DNA of 64,000 nt from Ptychodera flava (lineage: Eukaryota; Hemichordata; Enteropneusta; Ptychoderidae): assembly GCF_041260155.1 (NCBI RefSeq), contig NC_091931.1, forward strand, positions 14,870,361 through 14,934,360, read 5' to 3'. Made by a program: the position numbers and the translations under genes. How positions within the stretch are numbered: position 1 is the first letter of the stretch; each line of letters starts with the position of its first letter. Positions 1 to 12,320 of this stretch are shown piece after piece. The notes beneath the pieces were generated by a model that made no database searches, was not told where the DNA came from, and worked only from the letters and a program-made list of their open reading frames with translations.

Positions 1-505
1 CAGTGACTTTGCTTTGCTTCACTCACTCGGTGACCCCCTATTTTAACCATCATGGATTAGGGTGTCCCACCTTTCCAAAATTCTTGGAAAAACACACTCA
101 CTGAAACCGACAAGTACATTATTCATCAACACATTTGTCTCACACATAGTTATTCTCTGCACACCACAGCAGGACTCTGTCAGCCGCTAGGTCACTTTTT
201 GGCATAACTCTTCTTCCCCTAAACATTTCAACCTATACTTTGAATAGGTCAAGTGGACCCCAGTACAGTTGGTTAAAAACAACATGTTTGAGTGTTGAAA
301 ACTTTGTGAACCTGTTTTATGCAGCTATAGGTATGATGCATCATTTTCCTCAGAATATTTCAGATTATGTACAATGATCAGTCTTAGGCTTTATGTGCTC
401 ATTGGTATGCCTGTAAAAATATGCAGCCAAGTATTAAAGCTGTGTATTGTGAAATTCTCTTGTTACACAGTAAAGACTTTTATCACAATACTGCATGCTG
501 ATTTA

Positions 506-655
506 CATGGGATCATAATCAGATCTCATCCCCAGTTGGTAGTATTGACATTGTATCAGCTGTACACTGATGTATACTTGAAGCTTCCTTACAGATGTAA
601 GATGTAATTGATTCCTCCAGTAGTTCAAATGACATTGCAATTGTCACCTTTGTAA
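506..655 (+). repeat. 150-bp dispersed duplication, copy 1
   Basis: Near-identical to 1050-1197, in the same orientation and 544 bp away. It begins CATGGGATCATAATC and includes GAAGCTTCCTTACAG. This copy runs on into unique sequence (TTTGTAATTAAG), so it shows the undisturbed right flank. Confidence 0.85.
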
Positions 656-1049
656 TTAAGTAAAATATATGTTATTGTTTTCCAAGGCCTGCATATGTAA
701 GAACACTTGGTTGATTGTGTATCACTCTTTTACATGTAATACAGATATTTTAATGGTAAATAAAAGTTCCTAACATGCTTTTATACAACATTACATGTAT
801 TTCTGTCTCTGTCATATTGTGGGATGATCTGTGTGTGTCTCTTGTGTTTTGTACAATGTATTGGAATATATTCAAATAGATGTAAGCCATTGTGAATATC
901 ACATTAATACTCCGTGCCAAATGGCAAGGTCATCAACTTGAATCCCACCAATTTCAATGTGTCAGAGATATTATTCATATATTATCATAGAAAGCATTAT
1001 TTTTTTCAAGAAAATTGTAAGTATACATCTATGTGTATACTTGAAGCTT

Positions 1050-1197
1050 CATGGGATCATAATCAGATCTCATCCCCAGTTGGTAGTATTGACATTGTAT
1101 CAGCTGTACACTGATGTATACTTGAAGCTTCCTTACAGATGTAAGATGTAATTGATTCCTCCAGTAGTTCAAATGACATTGCAATTGTCACCTTTGT
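1050..1197 (+). repeat. 150-bp dispersed duplication, copy 2
   Basis: Second copy of 506-655. Its homology stops exactly where MITE copy 1 begins (near 1198), which suggests the MITE inserted at, or defined, this edge. Confidence 0.85.
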
Positions 1198-1398
1198 AAA
1201 CGATTGGAACTAATTTGGGATAATTTGTTTAACTTATTTTTCAAATTTCTCAAAAGTATTAGATGCCATATAGCTGAATGTTGTAATTACTCATAAAACA
1301 AGTGTGTAACGTAAAAAGAAAAACAATTGAGCTTACATTTCAGGTTAAAACGACCTTACTTCACCATCCAATTATCCTAAATTAGTTCCAATCGTGTT
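1198..1398 (-). mobile_element. MITE family M, copy 1
   Basis: About 200 bp with inverted ends: ACGATTGGAACTAATTTGGG at the left and its complement, ending CCAATCGTGTT, at the right. Similar elements lie at 24.8, 36.6, 50.6 and 61.6 kb. No coding capacity, so non-autonomous. Orientation is opposite to copies 2-4. No clear target duplication here. Confidence 0.85.
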
Positions 1399-2880
1399 AT
1401 ATGTTTAAGTGATGAAAATAGGAACACGGGAATTTCACAATGATGGGTTTTGCAACATGTAAAAGTGACGTTTGAACATTAACTGTTAGATTTGTATTCA
1501 TGATTGGATGTACCATTTTATCCATAATTCATACCTATAAGGTCAAAGCCACGCCTTAAAAATGTTTAAAGGCATATTATAAGACAATTCAACGAACATT
1601 GGAAAGAGGAACACAGCGGACCCAAGACATTTTGATTATGGCAGAAGCGCATCTTGGGCGATTGCAACTGCCAAGCTTATCTACCGAAAAATAAAGTCTA
1701 TAGTGCCAGCGAACTCTGAACGTCTCGTGTAGTCATTACTTTGAAGATTCCCAGTACTTCTCAGCATGTCAAGGCGAGTAAACGAGATACACAATAAAGG
1801 CATATAGGCCTAGAATCAAAATAGTCGCAGACCCGGCGTGAGGAGACATAAATTGAATGCAAATTAATCTAGTACCGTCCGGTATCGATATTAGAATCCC
1901 GCAATTGCCGAAATTTATCGAGTAAACATCGCGGATTTCGCAGACCCGGGCTGTCGAGATATTTTAAGAGTGTAGTACTGTCTTATCGATATTAGAGTCC
2001 CGAAATCACTAACATTTAGCTTGTTGATACCGGCTATTTTAGCCTTACTCATGAGCGTGTCTATATATGATCCACATTGTGCAGTGTCGTCGTGTATCGT
2101 TACTAGTGTCCGAAACACCTTAAAAACAATCTTGCTCGAACTGTGCAGAGCATGACTTGGCACCTTTGATAGTTTTTAACAATTTCAGCTAACATGTTCA
2201 CACCTGTGGGCTAATGTCGCAGAGATGTGTCTTCGGGCCGACATTTTTACTAAGGGGTTGACCATTTGATATCCTGGGGGTCTGGAAGATTTTCGAGAAA
2301 AAAAAATCCCAGCAGATACAAGGGGAAAAAAATTCTGCCTTAGATGAGTTCTGTAAAAAAAACTGGCAAGCTAATGTGGAAGAAAAAAAATCTATCAGTA
2401 TCAGCAAGAACCTTTTGGGATGTAACTTTTTCATTTCCATGCACCCTTCTTGTCTTTCCAAAAGCCTCTTAAAATTAATTTTCAGTTACATTTTGCTTTT
2501 TGAATTGTTCACTGATTTTAGATAAGTGAAGACACTCTGTCGATACATGCATATCATCTCTTGTATGTTGACCAATAAATAATACGCTGGTATGATTGCA
2601 TGCGACATGGACAGATCACACTGACAAGACAAATGACAGAATTTCAGAAGATGTTAAAACAAAACTGTCATCGTCAAGTATTATAATCCATGGCACGTTT
2701 CCTCCAACCAATAAACCAATTTGCATGTTCAAAAAAGAAAATCAAAATGTAACTATATTTTCAATTTTCTAATGGTTTTATCATCTTGATTATAAACTCT
2801 TAGGCCTATTTCTAAATTTAAAATCTTTGGGCTGAGATTGAATATAGGAAACGGGTATGTATACTACATATGTATAGGTG
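1399..2880. other. Intergenic, no gene seen
   Basis: AT-rich, mostly unique sequence with no supported exon. Near 2202 a short stretch (CACCTGTGGGCTAATGTCGC) resembles the TGAGCTAATGTCGTAGCGAT repeat at 37.69 and 47.66 kb. Confidence 0.5.
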
Positions 2881-3756
2881 TCAGGGCTCGAAATTAGCGG
2901 CAGTTTCGCGTCCACAGACTACCAACTTTTCCCTGGGGCTACCAAAATCCATGAAATGCACGGCTCAAAATTAACGTTTTCCCTGGTATTCCACTTGGGT
3001 TACCATTTTCTGAAGTTGGTAACCAAGTGACAATGGCTGGTAGCCCATGCATATTTTAGTTCAGGGATATTGTTTTCACTAACCAGACAAGAAAAAGCGA
3101 TTTTGCAAGATTCTGCCCATGAAGTGAATTTCTAGTAATTTATCATTGGCTGCATAATACTTCCGTTTTCTGTTTAGCATTTTTGGACATGCAAACAGGA
3201 TATCAAGGATAGCTGTACTGATCACTATGTAACAACCCCCCCCCCCCCCAACAAAAAAAGCCATGACGCGCAGGTTCTGAAATGACGCACGCGGTGACCA
3301 GCTGACAGAAACGATCTTTATTATTTTGGCCTAATGGACAACAGTGATACTCAAAGCTTGGTAATCTATTGACAACTTGTTTCATTCTCAGAGTTGTATG
3401 AAAATTTTGATAGTCATCATGACAACGACCACGACTTTCTCAGCACGTCGAGACTAGATATACTGTAGCAGTGCTAAAATAGACCATGGGCTTTCTGTTG
3501 GGAGGAGACATATTGTCTGTGATTGATACATTATGATCCAATTGCAATGAAAATGCGTTTTCATTGACCATCACTTCCAGTGCCTGTCACTCAAGTACGT
3601 CAGTTCAGATATTGGCCATTGCACGCCAAATACTGGCTGAATTTTATGTCCCGGCTTTTGGTAGTCCGTATGGGCTACCATTTCATGGATTTTGGTTGCC
3701 CCAGGGAAAAGTTGGTAGTCTGTGGACGCGGGACTACCGCTAATTTCGAGCCCTGA
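2881..3756. mobile_element. Element with 78-bp terminal inverted repeats
   Basis: Left arm 2881-2958 begins TCAGGGCTCGAAATTAGCGG; right arm 3679-3756 is its near-perfect complement ending in CGAGCCCTGA. Degenerate pieces of the same words (GGCTCAAAATTAACG) recur inside and just outside. No transposase is visible, so this looks like a non-autonomous DNA element or a foldback fragment. No obvious target duplication. Confidence 0.75.
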
Positions 3757-4130
3757 AATGGTAGCCCATGGTGGACTACCAGGCGAAAACGTTTATTTCG
3801 AGCCGTGGGTGTGTATACAGAGGATGGAACTTTGCGCCCATTCAAATTCTCTCTGACAAACTCAATTTCCCACAATGCACATTTCCGTTTTTTCAATTTC
3901 CAATATACCAAATGTCCAATTTTCCCATTTCATTTGGGGCGTGGCCCAGTATCTTTTCATTACTATGGCAGAAATAACTCTTTCGAATTTGCACTGTGAC
4001 CAAATATACTGGGGGAGGGCTTGGATATGATAATTCGCACAAGATACTTTCGGGGATACTTTTAAAATAGCGGGAATGAGGGACTGGTCAGTTTCTTTGG
4101 CCTAGGTGACCGGTGGATTCATGGGGTCTC

Positions 4131-4443
4131 CCTGTTTTTTTACTTTGGTGAAGGGGTCACCTACATGTATTTTAAAATGCCCAATATTATTGGGGGTCAG
4201 TGTTTTTTAAATATGACGCGGGCTCATACTTGCCTAAAATGCATCAAATGCATCGTGCTAGCCATGAATTTCATCATTCAATTTCATACCCTGTTTTTGA
4301 CTTTGGTGATAGGGAGTCACCATGTTTTGAAATGCCCAAGGGGGGGGGGGGGTAGGGTGTCAGTGTGTTTTTTAATTTCGACAAGGCTCATAATTACATA
4401 AATGCATTGTGTCAGCCACAAATTTCATTATTCAGTTGCATCG
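4131..4443 (+). repeat. Two tandem copies of a ~159-bp repeat
   Basis: Units begin near 4131 and 4290 with CCTGTTTTTnACTTTGGTGA and share GGGTCAGTG, AAGGCTCATA and GCCACAAATTTCAT-type segments. They are diverged. Function unknown. Confidence 0.7.
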
Positions 4444-4770
4444 TTCGGCGCGCCCTTCGGTCGCGTAACTTTAATGATAATAAGACATATTTTTCAGATC
4501 CCCGTCCTAGTGCAAAACGTAATATATCAGACATACATACATCTGAGATATCTGTATGTTTAAAATTTTTCGGCGCGCCCCTTCGGCAGTATTTCTTTAA
4601 AATATAAAATAATACTTTTCAGCATCCCCTTCAGCTGCGTGACTTTCATATATCAGATATTATGTATATCAGAGATATCTGGATGTTTAATATTTTTCGG
4701 CGCCCCTTTCGGTCGCAGTAAATTAACATATCAGAGATATATGTCAGAAATATCTTGATGTCTGTAAAGT
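4437..4770 (+). repeat. Degenerate tandem repeat with CGGCGCGCCCCTTCGG core
   Basis: Four related units near 4443, 4569, 4623 and 4696, each combining TTTCGGCGCnCCCTTCGG with AT-rich ATATCAGAnATAT-type words. The GC-rich core stands out against the AT-rich surroundings. Confidence 0.6.
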
Positions 4771-5091
4771 GAAAGGTCTGTTTTGCGCAGTGTACTGATC
4801 ATTATGAAATCTGCTGGTCATATGAAAAGCACGACAAGTTCCTGATACTTTTCTGTTCTCTGTGAGAATTCAGTATTAGAAGGCAACATGCACTAATATT
4901 TCACAATCACATTTTTCTTACAACAGTTCTGGACATCTGGTTATGCATAAAAAGAGTGGAGTACATTCACAGCTCATTCAATATACTGTATTCAAACTTT
5001 AGAATGGACACTTTTAAGTTCGTATCTTACAACTGACATGACTACAATTCCATTAAAATACAGTATGACTGAGTGTTTAAAATATACCAAA

Positions 5092-5096
<5 letters not shown>

Positions 5097-5151
<55 letters not shown>

Positions 5152-5175
5152 TTTGGTATATTTTAAACATTCATA

Positions 5176-5238
<63 letters not shown>

Positions 5239-5252
5239 TATATATATATACA
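5097..5252. repeat. (TA)n tract
   Basis: Dinucleotide TA run, interrupted near 5147-5178 by a segment that pairs with the sequence just upstream of the run (CCAAAAAATA-type inverted words). Confidence 0.9.
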
Positions 5253-5266
5253 TACACACAACTGAG

Positions 5267-5718
5267 TTGATCAGGATAATCTAAAAAATTACAGGCACTA
5301 CAAATTTGTTTCGTATAGGTTTCAGAGCCGCCTACACTCATCGGGTGGTTGTGATCGACTGAAACGTTTGGCTGCTGATTGCATATGTTGTTAGGTGGGG
5401 AACAATATCTTTTGTTTTGTTGGCACTGTTTGTTGCAAAAGGGTGCATAATTAGTGACTGCACAGGAGAAATTTTCTCCTGTGTCTGCAGGTCGATACTA
5501 ATTCGTTTCTATTGTTGAGGGAGCACATTTTTGGATATCTGAGGAGTATGAATTTCTCGTGGAGGCACAGATTGCATTTTTTGTCGCCTAACAACATATG
5601 CAATCAGCAGCCCAAACGTTTAAGTCGATCACAACCACCCGATGAGTGTAGGCGGCTCTGAAGCCTATACGAAACAAATTTGTAGTGGAAATGTAATTTT
5701 TTAGATTACCCTGATCAA
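5267..5718. mobile_element. Element with ~130-bp inverted repeats between (TA)n tracts
   Basis: Left arm 5267-5398 and right arm 5585-5718 are inverted copies sharing TCAGAGCCGCCTACACTCAT and GCATATGTTGTTAGG. Both outer sides run into long (TA)n tracts, which may have grown from TA-rich element ends or targets. No open frame. Confidence 0.8.
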
Positions 5719-5780
5719 CTGAGTTATGTATTTAGCTCTACTCTAGTATTGAGCACTCCAGCTGATCTTGAACTAAAGAA

Positions 5781-5842
<62 letters not shown>

Positions 5843-5844
5843 TA

Positions 5845-5879
<35 letters not shown>

Positions 5880-5932
5880 GGTTGCCATAAAGCCATTATG
5901 GTGATAACCGGGAGGGCACATTGTATACATTT

Positions 5933-5996
<64 letters not shown>
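5781..5996. repeat. (TA)n tracts flanking a 55-bp dispersed repeat
   Basis: TA runs at 5781-5879 and 5935-5996 bracket a segment (GGTTGCCATAAAGCCATTAT...) that recurs at 28856-28915, again followed directly by a (TA)n run. The unit and its TA tail appear to travel together. Confidence 0.85.
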
Positions 5997-5997
<1 letters not shown>

Positions 5998-6722
5998 CAC
6001 TGGATTATTCAATTAATTCCAATTTTGTTTTACCTTTGTCGCGCGCAGGGGGGTCACCCTGTTTTCGAAAGTTTGAATGGGGGTCATCCTGTTTTCGAAA
6101 GTTGGAATAGGGGGACCGGTCCCTTTTTCTGTACAAGTCCGTTGATGTAAGACAAACAGATTGATTTTGCAACATCGCTGCATTACAACATTTCTGTGAA
6201 GGAAGAATGCCCCCCCCCCCAAAAAAAATGCCAGAATTCACAAGGGAAAAAATCCAGTGGAACATGTAGAAAAAAAACAATAATGTCCCCAATCTTTCAG
6301 ACCCCCAAGGATAACAAATGGTCCACCCCTAAATGCTTCGAGTAACAGGGGAGGGTCACTGATTTTCATGCACGGATAAGGGGATGTTCACTAATTTTGT
6401 GTGCAAGAAATTTTGAAGGGCCACTATTTTTGATGTAGCGGTGTTTCTAAAAACACCGGCCCACATCCACGCCCCGTAGTTTCTGTCCCTTATTTGTCGC
6501 TGACGGCCAGTATAATTAAAATTGACCGGCACTTCTACTTATCAGATTTGGTCGTAGGTTTTACAGACTATTTCACCTTTGGTGAACATTGCTAGCATTA
6601 ACAGACATATGATTAACAAGCATGGCCATGGAAACACACATCCTTCAAGCGACATCATGTCCGATATTTACCCGATGTATGAAACGTGCTTTTCGAGCAT
6701 GAATAATACCTACAGCCTACCT
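5997..6722. other. Intergenic, no gene seen
   Basis: Contains short G- and A-rich runs and a small internal duplication of GTTTTCGAAAGTTnGAAT at about 6059-6107. No supported exon. Confidence 0.5.
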
Positions 6723-8386
6723 CAGGGGTTTCATGAAGTTTTGAAGTTGGGGGCTAGAATGGAAAAGTAGGCGGCTTGCAGCTGCCATGACCACAAAGCA
6801 GTCGTCATCGGGGGAGGGTCCGGAAGGGGGTGTTCCCCCTCCCGGCCGAAGGCTGGAAACCCTGAAATATGAGCTAAAATTTACTTTTTACAGCTTACAG
6901 TCACTTGAATTTCTATATAGTATTTTCGGGGGAATTGTCAGCAGTGCTCCAGGGCAATTTGTGTTCATATCATAAAAGCCATTTTCCTGGGAGATTAGGC
7001 CTAAATATGATAATTCATAATTAAAATGATAAAATGTGGTAATGTTGACGATAATTTGAACAAAGAAAACTGAAGTCTTTAGAGCCTCTATGCTTTTAGG
7101 AGGTAAACTATAATAATTCACCATTATTAATGATATAAATTTGATATGTAGATGATATTATACAGTGTTACATCTAGATAGGGGATAGGGAATTCCCCCT
7201 CTGTTGAAATGTTGGCACCCCCAATTAATTTGACAAGGGGACCACTCCCCCCCCCCCCCCTGCCATGAAATGGTGTCAGTCACACCTTAGAGGTACAAGT
7301 AGAACACATGAACTGGTGAAATGCCCCCGAAATTTTCTGGTAAAGGGGAAACATTCCCCTGTTGATGCCATCCTGGATGAAAAACTCATATTTTAAGCAC
7401 AGTAAATTAGAAACTTATTAATGCATAATGTTATGCTTAAAATTAAGAACCCTGATGTTTGGTATGGAAATCTGTAGATGAAAAAGTGGAGGTAAAAAGG
7501 ATAATTTATATAACGAATAATGATAAAAAAATGACAATCATTACCATATTTCGCAAATAGAATCCAAGATCCTCAGGGTTATTTGACTATATGGGTATGC
7601 AAAGTAAGAACCTTAATATAGGATATGAAAATTTGTACGTTCATGCAGAAGCGCACATTTGGATTGAACTTGACGAAATCTTTTGAAGTGAATTTAGAGG
7701 TCTGATCGCATTGTAACCACTCTGCGCGACGTTCTTATTGGCGTCGATAGACCGAAGAGCAGTCAGTACATATCATACGTCCTGCTGGCTATACTCCTTC
7801 ACAATTACGCCAACCGCAGTGCAACGCACATCGGCTTACTAAAAAGATTTTCGTGAAAAAAAATCAGGTCATTGCCTACGAAAACAGTTTAAATCCACGT
7901 AATTATCCTTCTCTTGTTTCTTGGTCCACTTCAAAAACCGAGGATCGTACAGCGAAGCTTGACCTTGCGATCGCTTCCGTCTTCATTTGTTCATCGACCA
8001 TTTTGAGTTGAGCTAACGACGGCCGACAGGTGTAGTATGCACGTTTTCATTAGCGTATATAAAGGTCACCAAATAGGAATCAGCAATTCAGGTAGCCAAT
8101 AGAATCGTCAATTGCAATTCCGATTTTTATTGAGGCAGTATACGCAAGACCGTGCTGCATCGTAGTACAAAGCGATCGTAGTAGTCGCTCGTCTTCTAAA
8201 TTTTGTTTCACATAAAAGCCGTTGAAAAGTTTGATTACACATCTTATGAAACTTGTCCGTATCATTTCAGAAGGTAAAACATATTTTAGCTATAATGAAA
8301 GAGTTCAAATTTCCAAAAGGTAGCCGGCGAAATCGTAAGAGTAACCGGTCAATTTCGCCGGCTGCCGGCTCTTGATGAAACCCCTG
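6723..8386. mobile_element. hAT-like element, non-coding
   Basis: Terminal inverted repeats CAGGGGTTTCAT (left) and ATGAAACCCCTG (right), in the CAGGG style of hAT elements. Flanking octamers GCCTACCT and GCCTATGG share their first five bases, a possible worn 8-bp duplication. No transposase frame is recognisable in the 1.66-kb interior. Confidence 0.6.
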
Positions 8387-9815
8387 GCCTATGGTAACCG
8401 ACCATTGCCGAATAATGCCAGATCAACAGAGTTGTATTTTGAGTATGGCTGCTTTATCGATCTCGACTGTTGATAGGAATGCCGAAATGCCGTCGTTGAA
8501 AAAGTTGTTTTCGTGCACCATTGTGATCGAGTCTGAAGCAAAGAATTACGTCATCTCATTATTTGAAACACGACGGCGCCGATGTGCAACATTATAATGT
8601 TGCAAATTTTAAACACGATCTCACAGGTGCCGTACTGCACCGTTTGACGTTTAGACGTATCAGATGATCCATTAGGTTTTAGTGTACTTGTCTATTCAAT
8701 GTGGCATTTTGTCAGTTGCAAACTGTCACATATTCAACTTCCTTGCAGAAAATACGCGATACATGTATCATCGAGGTGGAAAGTCAAGTGTACAAATCGA
8801 GGTTACGTACACTAAAAACATGAATTAGCCCGGCCCAACATAATACGAAAATTTCTTCAAATTCGTGACATTCAGGCTTGCCCAGCAACCCCTGACACGT
8901 TTGTGCGGGAATTTTATAACTGACAACCTACTTTGACGAAGATTGTTTTTGTTGAAGAATATGAATGAATTCGAAACTGACGTATTTTTACTATGCAAGA
9001 ATTATCTATTGTGTGTACACGGAGCTTCGAGTGTTTTCCAACACGTATTTGTTCGTTTTGAAATCTAGCAGTGAACTGCCTCAGAATCAGTCACAACATT
9101 TTTCATTTGCGGTCAAAAGACTTACTTGTTTTCGGATGTTGTCATGACAAAGAAAGATCCTGCCACTGTCGATCTCGTTACTAGAAACATGAGAAAATAG
9201 TATGTGAAACTTTTTATTGATCTTAGTCTGTAGTACGTCCATGATCTTGTTATTGAATACGGAACCATTCCTAGGCCTCACGGCCCAGCTACTGATACAC
9301 CAGTCAATGAGTCTGCCTGTGAGTGTCTAGCTGCGTGATTGAGTCCTGTCTCCCTTGCCTGAGTTAGTCCTGGTTATAGTGTGTGTATGTCCATTTAGAC
9401 AGTATCTTGGGCATGTCGGTAACAAACACCATAACGATAAGTTGATATAACAATACAATGTTAATAACAGCTGAATATTACATACAACGGAAAATATTAC
9501 GCAGAATACTTACACGAGAGAGATAGGTTACCGGCTGAATTTGTAAATGTGTAAACCAGTAAGACAATGTTGTCGAAACACTGCTGGTATTTAGTGACGC
9601 CAGTATTATAAGTTCCAATTCGAGAAGAATTGCGCAGGTTTTATCGTGTCGAAAAACGATAACGTATCGCGAGGGTAAATAATTAATTCCTTTGCGCCAA
9701 TTTGGAAAGACTATGACAATTTCAGGCGGAAAATGCTCGAGTAATTTCTTAAGAATTTATAAAAACACTCTGCAACCTTTTGTTTGGTTACTTGAATTAT
9801 CATGAAGAAAACATC
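8387..9815. other. Intergenic, no gene seen
   Basis: Several open stretches of 60-68 codons, none with convincing domain content or paired splice sites. Mostly unique sequence. Confidence 0.4.
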
Positions 9816-12320
9816 CACACACGCTCACCCCTTCTCCAATTTTCGGAAAAATAAATCTCTAGAAAGGTTACAAAACATTAACCCTTCTCCACTTTTCAAA
9901 AAGAAAAACACTTCTAGTCTCGGTTACACGTCGTAACACGCTACACTCTAGCTGTCTCTCTGGCGAGTAAAAAGTGACCATCTTACAGCCTATTACACCT
10001 CGCTACACTTCGTTACGTCCGCTACACCCCCTTCTCCAATTTTCACAAAATTTTACTCCTACACTTGGTTACACCTCGCTACACGTTCTTAACTACGCTA
10101 CAAGATGGGTGTCTCTCTGGCGAGTAAAAAGTGACCATCTTACAGCCTATTACACCTCGCTACACTTCGTTACGTCCGCTACACCCCCTTCTCCAATTTT
10201 CACAAAATTTTACTCCTACACTTGGTTACACCTCGCTACACGTTCTTAACTACGCTACAAGATGGGTGTCTCTCTGGCGAGTAAAAAGTGACCATCTTAC
10301 AGCCTATTACACCTCGCTACACTTCGTTACGTCCGCTACACCCCCTTCTCCAATTTTCACAAAATTTTACTCCTACACTTGGTTACACCTCGCTACACGT
10401 TCTTAACTACGCTACAAGATGGGTGTCTCTCTGGCGAGTAAAAAGTGACCATCTTACAGCCTATTACACCTCGCTACACTTCGTTACGTCCGCTACACCC
10501 CCTTCTCCAATTTTCACAAAATTTTACTCCTACACTTGGTTACACCTCGCTACACGTTCTTAACTACGCTACAAGATGGGTGTCTCTCTGGCGAGTAAAA
10601 GTGACCATCTTACAGCCTATTACACCTCGCTACACTTCGTTACGTCCGCTACACCCCTTCTCCAATTTTCACAAAATTTTACTCCTACACTTGGTTACAC
10701 CTCGCTACACGTTCTTAACTACGCTACAAGATGGGTGTCTCTCTGGCGAGTAAAAAGTGACCATCTTACAGCCTATTACACCTCGCTACACTTCGTTACG
10801 TCCGCTACACCCCCTCTCCAATTTTCACAAAATTTTACTCCTACACTTGGTTACACCTCGCTACACGTTCTTAACTACGCTACAAGATGGGTGTCTCTCT
10901 GGCGAGTAAAAAGTGACCATCTTACAGCCTATTACACCTCGCTACACTTCGTTACGTCCGCTACACCCCCTTCTCCAATTTTCACAAAATTTTACTCCTA
11001 CACTTGGTTACACCTCGCTACACGTTCTTAACTACGCTACAAGATGGGTGTCTCTCTGGCGAGTAAAAAGTGACCATCTTACAGCCTATTACACCTCGCT
11101 ACACTTCGTTACGTCCGCTACACCCCCTTCTCCAATTTTCACAAAATTTTACTCCTACACTTGGTTACACCTCGCTACACGTTCTTAACTACGCTACAAG
11201 ATGGGTGTCTCTCTGGCGAGTAAAAAGTGACCATCTTACAGCCTATTACACCTCGCTACACTTCGTTACGTCCGCTACACCCCCTTCTCCAATTTTCACA
11301 AAATTTTACTCCTACACTTGGTTACACCTCGCTACACGTTCTTAACTACGCTACAAGATGGGTGTCTCTCTGGCGAGTAAAAAGTGACCATCTTACAGCC
11401 TATTACACCTCGCTACACTTCGTTACGTCCGCTACACCCCCTTCTCCAATTTTCACAAACTTTTACTCCTACACTTGGTTACACCTCGCTACACGTTCTT
11501 AATACGCTACAAGATGGGTGTCTCTCTGGCGAGTAAAAAGTGACCATCTTACAGCCTATTACACCTCGCTACACTTCGTTACGTCCGCTACACCCCCTTC
11601 TCCAATTTTCACAAAATTTTACTCCTACACTTGGTTACACCTCGCTACACGTTCTTAACTACGCTACAAGATGGGTGTCTCTCTGGCGAGTAAAAAGTGA
11701 CCATCTTACAGCCTATTACACCTCGCTACACTTCGTTACGTCCGCTACACCCCCTTCTCCAATTTTCACAAAATTTTACTCCTACACTTGGTTACACCTC
11801 GCTACACGTTCTTAACTACGCTACAAGATGGGTGTCTCTCTGGCGAGTAAAAAGTGACCATCTTACAGCCTTATTACACCGCTACACTTCGTTACGTCCG
11901 CTACACCCCCTTCTCCAATTTTCACAAAATTTTACTCCTAGACTTGGTTACACCTCGCTACACGTTCTTAACTACGCTACAAGATGGGTGTCTCTCTGGC
12001 GAGTAAAAAAGTGACCATCTTACAGCCCCTAACACCTCGCTACACTTCGTTACGTCCGCTACTCCCCCTTCTCCAATTTTCACAAAATTTTACTCCTACA
12101 CTTGGTTACACCTCGCTACACGTTCTTAACTACGCTACAAGATGGGTGTCTCTCTGGCGAGTAAAAAGTGACCATCTTACAGCCTATTACACCCGCTACA
12201 CTTCGTTACGTCCGCTACACCCCCTTCTCCAATTTTCACAAAATTTTACTCCTAGACTTGGTTACACCTCGCTACTCGTTCTTAACTACGCTACAAGATG
12301 GGTGTCTCTCTGGCGAGTAA
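9816..12320 (+). repeat. 157-bp satellite array, about 15 units
   Basis: Units start GTGACCATCTTACAGCC at about 9974, 10131, 10288, 10445, 10601, 10757, 10913, 11070, 11227, 11384, 11540, 11697, 11854, 12011 and 12168, with a degenerate partial lead-in from about 9816. Central copies are nearly identical; edge copies carry more changes. Within each unit the octamer CGCTACAC and variants recur about five times, so the unit grew from a shorter repeat. 157 is not a multiple of three and frames rotate, so the open frames here are not genes. Confidence 0.95.

Noticed and set aside
9816..12320. Possible CRISPR array
   Set aside because: Units are contiguous 157-bp repeats with no variable spacers, and the window is eukaryotic.
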